Assembly: GCA_937138255.1 (NCBI GenBank)
Contig: CAKZOU010000051.1
Coordinates: forward strand, 1-46,847
DNA length: 46,847 bases
Direction of reading: 5' to 3'
DNA from: an uncultured Paracoccaceae bacterium
Lineage (GTDB): Bacteria; Pseudomonadota; Alphaproteobacteria; Rhodobacterales; Rhodobacteraceae
How positions within the stretch are numbered: position 1 is the stretch's first letter; each line of letters starts with the position of its first letter. The notes beneath the pieces were generated by a model. The model was not told the DNA's origin. It searched no databases and was given only the letters and a program-made list of their open reading frames with translations. Shown one piece after another: positions 42,477 through 46,847 of this stretch. Position numbers and translations under genes: made by a program.

Positions 42477-44812
42477 AGGAGGTGCGCCGCCTATTCCTCG
42501 CGCTCGTGTTGGCTCTTCTGCCCGCACTACCGGTCGCGCAGGGGATCGGGCCGCAACTCCCCGGTACTGCTACGACTTCAAACAGCATTGATTTCGAGGA
42601 ATGGCACCGGGTCGCCACCCGCACCGAACGCGCGGCAGAAAGCGGCGTGGCGTCGATCTTCGCGCTTGAACGGATGCGGGCCGAGCTTGTCGGCTGGCGG
42701 GATCAGTTCCTTGCGGGCGAGAGCGTGAATGCCCAGCGGATCGCCACCGTGCGCGCTCAGATCACGGCCCTTGGCGCCAAGCCCGAGAACGGCCTCGAAG
42801 ACCCTTCGATTACCGCCCGCCGGTCGGAGCTTGAAGCCCAGCTCATGCGCCTGCGCGCGCCGGTGGTCCTTGCCACCGAAGCCTATGCGCAGGCAAGCGG
42901 CCTCATCAGCGAGATCGACCGCCTGATCCGCGAGCGCGAGACGGCGCGGATGACCACCCGTGGACCATCGCCCCTGAACCCCGACAACTGGATGCCCGGC
43001 GTCATGGCCGTCTGGACCGGCGTCAAGGCGATGTGGTCGGAAACGACGACCTCGTTCCGCTCCGATCTGGCGCGGGGCGATATCTGGCATAACCTGCCAC
43101 TGACCCTCGGCTATGCGGCGGTCGCAATTGCGCTTCTGTGGCGAGAAGAGAAGTGGATCACAGCACTTCAGAGCGCGATCAAGCGCCGCGAGCGCCGTGG
43201 CGCACAGATCTGGACGTTTCTCGTCTCACTGGGCGAGATCGTGCTGCCCTACCTCGGTATCCTGGCGGTCGTCGCCAGCGCCAAGGCCTTCGATGTGCTG
43301 GGCTTCCGCACCACGATGCTGATCGAGGCGCTGCCCGAGGCGAGCCTTTTCGTGATCGTCGGGCGCTGGATGGGCTGGCAGTTCTTCAGCGGCAGCTCGA
43401 GTTTCGGCGAAATCCTGTCCTTTGACGAACAGGCCGGCCCCAAGGGGCGGCGCGCGCTCTTGGGCCTTGGCTGGTCGCTGGCGGCGGCCACGCTTCTGCA
43501 GGTGCTGATCTCGGTGGCGGACAATACCTCGGTTGCCGGCCCGGTCGTTCTCTTGCCGGTCAATATCCTTGTCGGCTGGTTCCTGTTCCGGATTGGCGGG
43601 GTTTTCGTGCGCAACCGGAGCGTAGGCGAGGAAGGGCAAACCTTCCGCGACAGGGCGCTTTCGGTCGTCGGGCGGATTTGCATGGTGCTGGCCGTGGCTG
43701 GGCCGGCCCTTTCGGCGGCGGGCTATTCGGCGGCTTCCGGTTCGCTTCTGATGCCGGCCGTCATGTCGCTGGCACTGCTGGCACTGGTCCTGTTGCTGCA
43801 CCGCCTCTTCACCGAGGCTTTCGCGGTGATGACCCGCGCCGAGGAGAAGGCCGGCGAGGCGTTGACGCCGGTTCTTGTGGGCATCGGCCTTCTCCTCCTG
43901 TCTCTGCCGGTGATTGCGCTTATCTGGGGCGCGAAGGTGGTCGATCTGGTCGAGGTTTGGCAGAAGTTCCGCGAAGGCTTCTCGGTGGGCGAGTCGCGGA
44001 TTTCGCCCACGGATTTCATCACTTTCGCGATTGTCTTTGCCATCGGCTATATGGCGACGCGGCTGGTGCAAGGGACGCTTCGCACCACAGTCCTGCCGCG
44101 CACGCGAATGGATATCGGCGCGCAGAACGCCATCGTTTCGGGCTTTGGCTATATCGGTATCTTTCTGGCCGGGCTGGCCGCGATCACCTCGGCGGGGATC
44201 GACCTGTCGAACCTCGCCATCGTTGCCGGTGCGCTTTCGGTGGGCATCGGTTTTGGCCTGCAGAACATCGTGTCGAACTTTGTCTCGGGGATCATCCTTT
44301 TGATCGAGCGCCCGATTTCGGAGGGCGACTGGATCGAGGTCGGCGGGCAGATGGGCTATGTGCGCGATATCTCGGTACGCTCGACCCGGATCGAAACCTT
44401 CGATCGGTCTGACGTGATCGTGCCGAACGCCGATCTGGTCAGCGGTCAGGTGATCAACTGGACGCGCGGCAATCTGATCGGACGGGTGATTGTGCCGGTG
44501 GGTGTGGCCTATGGGACCGATACCGAGAAGGTGACGCAAATCCTGCGCGAGATCGCCGAGGCGCATCCGATGGTTCTGGCGACACCTGCGCCCAATGTCA
44601 TGTTCCAGACCTTCGGGGCGGACAGCCTCAATTTCGAGATCCGCGCCATCTTGCGGGATGTGAACTATGTCGGGCAGGTTCGGTCGGAGATGAACCACCA
44701 GATCGCCAGGCGCTTTGCCGAGGAAGGGATCGAGATCCCGTTTGCACAGCGGGATATCTGGCTGCGCAATCCCGAGGCGCTCAAGGGCGCCTTTGGCAAG
44801 GATGAGACATGA
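42473..44812 (+). CDS. MscS-type mechanosensitive channel with DUF3772 domain
   Basis: A 779-residue membrane protein. A signal sequence (RLFLALVLALLPALPVA) is followed by a periplasmic DUF3772 domain with coiled-coil character (about 40-160), then about ten membrane helices and a C-terminal MscS domain: GIGFGLQNIVSNFVSGIIL is the pore helix, then the beta domain with RPISEGDWIEVGG and TFDRSDVIVPNADLVSG. It opens under membrane tension to release solutes. It overlaps cysK and the AlaX gene by 4 nt each, so it sits in one translational chain with both. Confidence 0.92.
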   Translation: MKEVRRLFLALVLALLPALPVAQGIGPQLPGTATTSNSIDFEEWHRVATRTERAAESGVASIFALERMRAELVGWRDQFLAGESVNAQRIATVRAQITALGAKPENGLEDPSITARRSELEAQLMRLRAPVVLATEAYAQASGLISEIDRLIRERETARMTTRGPSPLNPDNWMPGVMAVWTGVKAMWSETTTSFRSDLARGDIWHNLPLTLGYAAVAIALLWREEKWITALQSAIKRRERRGAQIWTFLVSLGEIVLPYLGILAVVASAKAFDVLGFRTTMLIEALPEASLFVIVGRWMGWQFFSGSSSFGEILSFDEQAGPKGRRALLGLGWSLAAATLLQVLISVADNTSVAGPVVLLPVNILVGWFLFRIGGVFVRNRSVGEEGQTFRDRALSVVGRICMVLAVAGPALSAAGYSAASGSLLMPAVMSLALLALVLLLHRLFTEAFAVMTRAEEKAGEALTPVLVGIGLLLLSLPVIALIWGAKVVDLVEVWQKFREGFSVGESRISPTDFITFAIVFAIGYMATRLVQGTLRTTVLPRTRMDIGAQNAIVSGFGYIGIFLAGLAAITSAGIDLSNLAIVAGALSVGIGFGLQNIVSNFVSGIILLIERPISEGDWIEVGGQMGYVRDISVRSTRIETFDRSDVIVPNADLVSGQVINWTRGNLIGRVIVPVGVAYGTDTEKVTQILREIAEAHPMVLATPAPNVMFQTFGADSLNFEIRAILRDVNYVGQVRSEMNHQIARRFAEEGIEIPFAQRDIWLRNPEALKGAFGKDET

Positions 44813-45528
44813 CCGAGACGCTTTTTATCGAAGATGCCTATGCCCGCGAGGCGGAAGGGCGCGTCGTTGCTTTGACCGACGAGGGCGGGATGGTTCTGGA
44901 CCGGAGCATCTTTTACGCGACCTCGGGCGGGCAGCCGGGCGACGCGGGCCGGATCGCGTGGGATGGCGGCTCTGCGGAGATTTCGACGGCGGTGAAGGGC
45001 GAAGGGGGTGCGATCGTTTTGGTCCCTGTCGAGGGGGCGAGCCTGCCACCGGTTGGCGCGGGTGTCCGTCAGGAGATCGACTGGGAGATCCGGCATCGGC
45101 ATATGCGCGTCCATACCGCGCTGCATCTCTTGTCAGTGGTGATCCCGCTTCCTGTCACCGGTGGCTCGATCGCGGCCGACAAGGGGCGGCTCGATTTCGA
45201 TATGCCGGAAAGCCCCGAGGACAAGGAGGCGCTTGAGGCGGAGCTGAACGCTCTGATCGCGCGTGATCTCGCGGTGACGACCGAGTGGATCACCGATGCC
45301 GATCTGGATGCCAATCCCGGGCTGGTGAAAACCATGTCGGTCCAGCCGCCGCGCGGAGCGGGGCGGGTGCGGCTTGTGCGGATCGCGGATGCGGCGGGCA
45401 CGGTCGATCTTCAGCCCTGCGGCGGCACCCATGTGGCCCGGACCGGCGAGATTGGCCGGGTGAGCCTTGGCAAGATCGAGAAGAAGGGCAAGCAGAACCG
45501 GCGGGTCTATCTGCATCTTGAGGGGTAG
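44809..45528 (+). CDS. Alanyl-tRNA editing protein (AlaX type)
   Basis: A 239-residue free-standing editing domain that removes mischarged serine (or glycine) from tRNA-Ala. The zinc-binding HxxxH is His98 and His102 in RHMRVHTALHLL, and the other ligands are in CGGTHV near the C-terminus. The N-terminal ATSGGQPGDAG motif is that of the AlaRS family. The start ATGA overlaps the channel gene. The stop is followed at once by repeat copy 5. Confidence 0.93.
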   Translation: MTETLFIEDAYAREAEGRVVALTDEGGMVLDRSIFYATSGGQPGDAGRIAWDGGSAEISTAVKGEGGAIVLVPVEGASLPPVGAGVRQEIDWEIRHRHMRVHTALHLLSVVIPLPVTGGSIAADKGRLDFDMPESPEDKEALEAELNALIARDLAVTTEWITDADLDANPGLVKTMSVQPPRGAGRVRLVRIADAAGTVDLQPCGGTHVARTGEIGRVSLGKIEKKGKQNRRVYLHLEG

Positions 45529-45586
45529 GGGGCTCTGCCCCCGCGCCTGGGCGGCGCTCCCCCGGAGTATTTACAGCCAAAAGAAG
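45527..45586 (+). repeat. Dispersed GC-rich repeat, copy 5
   Basis: GGGGGCTCTGCCCCC, a GCGCCTGGGCGGCGC stem, CTCCCCCGGAGTATTT, then GCCAAAAGAAG. It fills the gap between the alanyl-tRNA editing gene and the convergent AI-2E permease gene. Confidence 0.75.
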
Positions 45587-45589
45587 CGG

Positions 45590-46678
45590 CTATTTTGTCT
45601 TGAGAGTCTCGTTGTCAGGCAGGCCCTCGCGCGAGAGCAGGATAGCGATGGGGCGGAGCGCGGGGATGTGGCTGCAGACCACGAGCAGCATCACCATGAT
45701 GGGCACCGACAGGAACATTCCCGGGATGCCCCAGACCGCGCCCCAGAAGGCGAGCGAGATGATGATGCCGAAGGACGACAGGCGCAGGGCGCGCCCCATC
45801 ATCATCGGGTCGATGACGTTGCCGTTGACGAACTGGATCACGCCGCAGAGGAGGAAGATGATCGTGGTCGTCGTCGGATCGCCGGTTTGGACGAAAGCCA
45901 CGAGGGCGACAAGGCCGGTGGCGACGATGGAGCCGACGTTGGGGATATAATTCAGGACGAAGGTCAAGACGCCGATGGCGACGGCGAGGTTGAGGTCGAA
46001 GAAGATGGCCACGAGATAGACCATCAGGCCGGTGATGATGCTGACGACCGTCTTGACGAGCAGGTAGTAGTTCACCCGGTGGATAATCGAGGCGACGATT
46101 TTTCCGGCCCTGTCGGCCCTTTCGTGATCGGGGAAGAGGGCGCGGAGCTTGGTCGAGAACCAGATGCGTTCGGCGAAGAGGAAGCCCACGAAGAGGATCA
46201 CCAGAACTGTGGCTTGTGTCAGGTTGCTCGCCTGACCGGCGGCGCCACGGATATAAGCCGAGACGTCGATCGTTCTGAGTGAGTTCAGGATGGCCTGCTC
46301 GGTGTCTTCACCCATCCAGCTGAAGAGGGATGCCAGGGCGGAGGGTGCGCGTTCCGCGTAGGAAAGCGAGGTCACTAGGACGGTGTTGATCTGTGCCAGC
46401 AGGATCGATGTGGCGCTCAGGAGTGCGGTGGATATGAGGGCAAGCGCGACGATCGAGGCCAGCCAGTTGGGGATGCGGAAGGGGCCGATCCTTTGGCGGG
46501 CGATGAAATTGATAACGTCCGAGGTGAGCGAGAAGAGGACAATCGCGGTGGCGAGCGAGATGAGCATGAACCGAGCCTGCACCAGCAGGAAAAGCACCAC
46601 TGCGAAGGCGATGATGATCAGGGCGCCGGTTTGAACGCGCGTGTAGGGTGTCGAAGGTGTCGGGTTGGGTTTGGTCAT
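45590..46678 (-). CDS. AI-2E family transporter (PerM-like)
   Basis: A 362-residue inner-membrane protein with about eight helices of the AI-2E/PerM exporter family: SLATAIVLFSLTSDVINF early, a long central loop, then VLNYIPNVGSIVATGLVALVAF and the closing AFWGAVWGIPGMFLSVPIMVML. The name refers to autoinducer export in one member; the cargo here is unknown. I chose ATG 46678 (MTKPNPTPSTPYTRVQ), with AAGGA 10 nt upstream; 32 codons further upstream are probably untranslated. Confidence 0.9.
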   Translation of the reverse strand: MTKPNPTPSTPYTRVQTGALIIIAFAVVLFLLVQARFMLISLATAIVLFSLTSDVINFIARQRIGPFRIPNWLASIVALALISTALLSATSILLAQINTVLVTSLSYAERAPSALASLFSWMGEDTEQAILNSLRTIDVSAYIRGAAGQASNLTQATVLVILFVGFLFAERIWFSTKLRALFPDHERADRAGKIVASIIHRVNYYLLVKTVVSIITGLMVYLVAIFFDLNLAVAIGVLTFVLNYIPNVGSIVATGLVALVAFVQTGDPTTTTIIFLLCGVIQFVNGNVIDPMMMGRALRLSSFGIIISLAFWGAVWGIPGMFLSVPIMVMLLVVCSHIPALRPIAILLSREGLPDNETLKTK

Positions 46679-46756
46679 TTGCTGCTCATCCTTTGCGCCA
46701 GTATGAGACGGATTCGCGCCTGGTGACAACGGATCACAACTGAGGCGAACCAGCCC

Positions 46757-46785
46757 TTGCAATACCCTGCGCAATATGAGTAAAC
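46757..46785 (+). promoter_or_regulatory. Possible sigma-70 promoter of tRNA-Ser
   Basis: TTGCAA (46757-46762) and GTAAAC (46780-46785) are 17 nt apart, with a TG just before the -10. Start would fall about 5 nt before the tRNA at 46797. Confidence 0.45.
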
Positions 46786-46796
46786 GGCGCCGGAAC

Positions 46797-46847
46797 GGAC
46801 AGTTGGCCGAGTGGTCGAAGGCGCACGCCTGGAAAGTGTGTAGGCGG
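46797..46847 (+). tRNA. tRNA-Ser (GGA), cut by the window edge
   Basis: GGACAGTTGGCCGAGTGGTC starts a class II tRNA with anticodon loop CTGGAAA (anticodon GGA). The window ends in the long variable arm, so the 3' half is missing. Confidence 0.93.

Noticed and set aside
43226-44698. 490-codon minus-strand frame across the channel gene
   Set aside because: Shadow of the MscS coding strand, Arg/His/Asp-rich with no recognisable motif.
1-46847. CRISPR arrays, insertion sequences, prophage or integrated elements
   Set aside because: No regularly spaced direct repeats, no transposase or integrase frames and no cas genes were seen. The repeats present are short intergenic hairpins.

Overview
The window is GC-rich chromosomal DNA from an alphaproteobacterium, most likely a Rhodobacterales (Rhodobacter/Roseobacter-type) organism. 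The grounds are gene content and order typical of that group: trgA-trgB-cysK, sspB-fumC followed by DUF4169 and ribbon-helix-helix genes, acuI, an ATP synthase zeta-type DUF1476 gene, two Hint-domain proteins, a two-piece alphaproteobacterial tmRNA whose tag reads ANDNRAPVALAA, and a short GC-rich intergenic repeat in several copies. I see no phage, transposase, integrase or CRISPR array. This is mostly core genome.

Layout. 0-2.6 kb: cut tRNA-Asn, an MBL-fold hydrolase divergent from an EnvZ-like sensor kinase, and tRNA-Ile2(CAT). 2.6-7.6 kb: purM-purN, Hint protein 1, rnd, a lipoprotein, sufE. 7.6-14.4 kb, mostly minus strand: DUF1638, YbjQ-type protein, small membrane protein, corrinoid protein, an SOS-box radical SAM gene on the plus strand, homocysteine methyltransferase (bmt), MprF-like membrane protein, DUF1476. 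14.5-19.6 kb: purC-purS, then a DMT exporter, a zinc dehydrogenase and Hint protein 2 lying between purS and purQ. 19.6-25.9 kb: dctB-dctD, then rne behind a 424-nt leader. 26-30 kb: ccdA, a membrane alpha/beta hydrolase coupled to a cytochrome P450, and an orphan small gene. 30-34.4 kb, minus strand: ssrA, chrA, sspB, fumC and three small overlapping genes. 34.5-45.5 kb, plus strand: DUF2182-DUF1326-acuI, a class V aminotransferase-like gene, a Cfa-type methyltransferase, trgA-trgB-cysK, a DUF3772/MscS channel and an alanyl-tRNA editing protein. 45.5-46.8 kb: AI-2E-type permease (minus strand) and the start of tRNA-Ser(GGA).

How the genes fit together. Five purine genes (purM, N, C, S, Q) lie in three clusters. 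bmt and the corrinoid protein look like two of the three parts of a split B12-dependent methionine synthase. ssrA, which encodes the tag, and sspB, whose product delivers tagged proteins to ClpXP, are separated only by chrA. The DctD-type regulator next to DctB lacks the GAFTGA sigma-54 loop. The trgAB-cysK block matches the tellurite-resistance locus known from Rhodobacter sphaeroides. The most informative non-protein signals are the permuted tmRNA gene, a GTTC-N7-GTTC LexA-type box before the radical SAM gene, the structured rne leader and the dispersed repeat.
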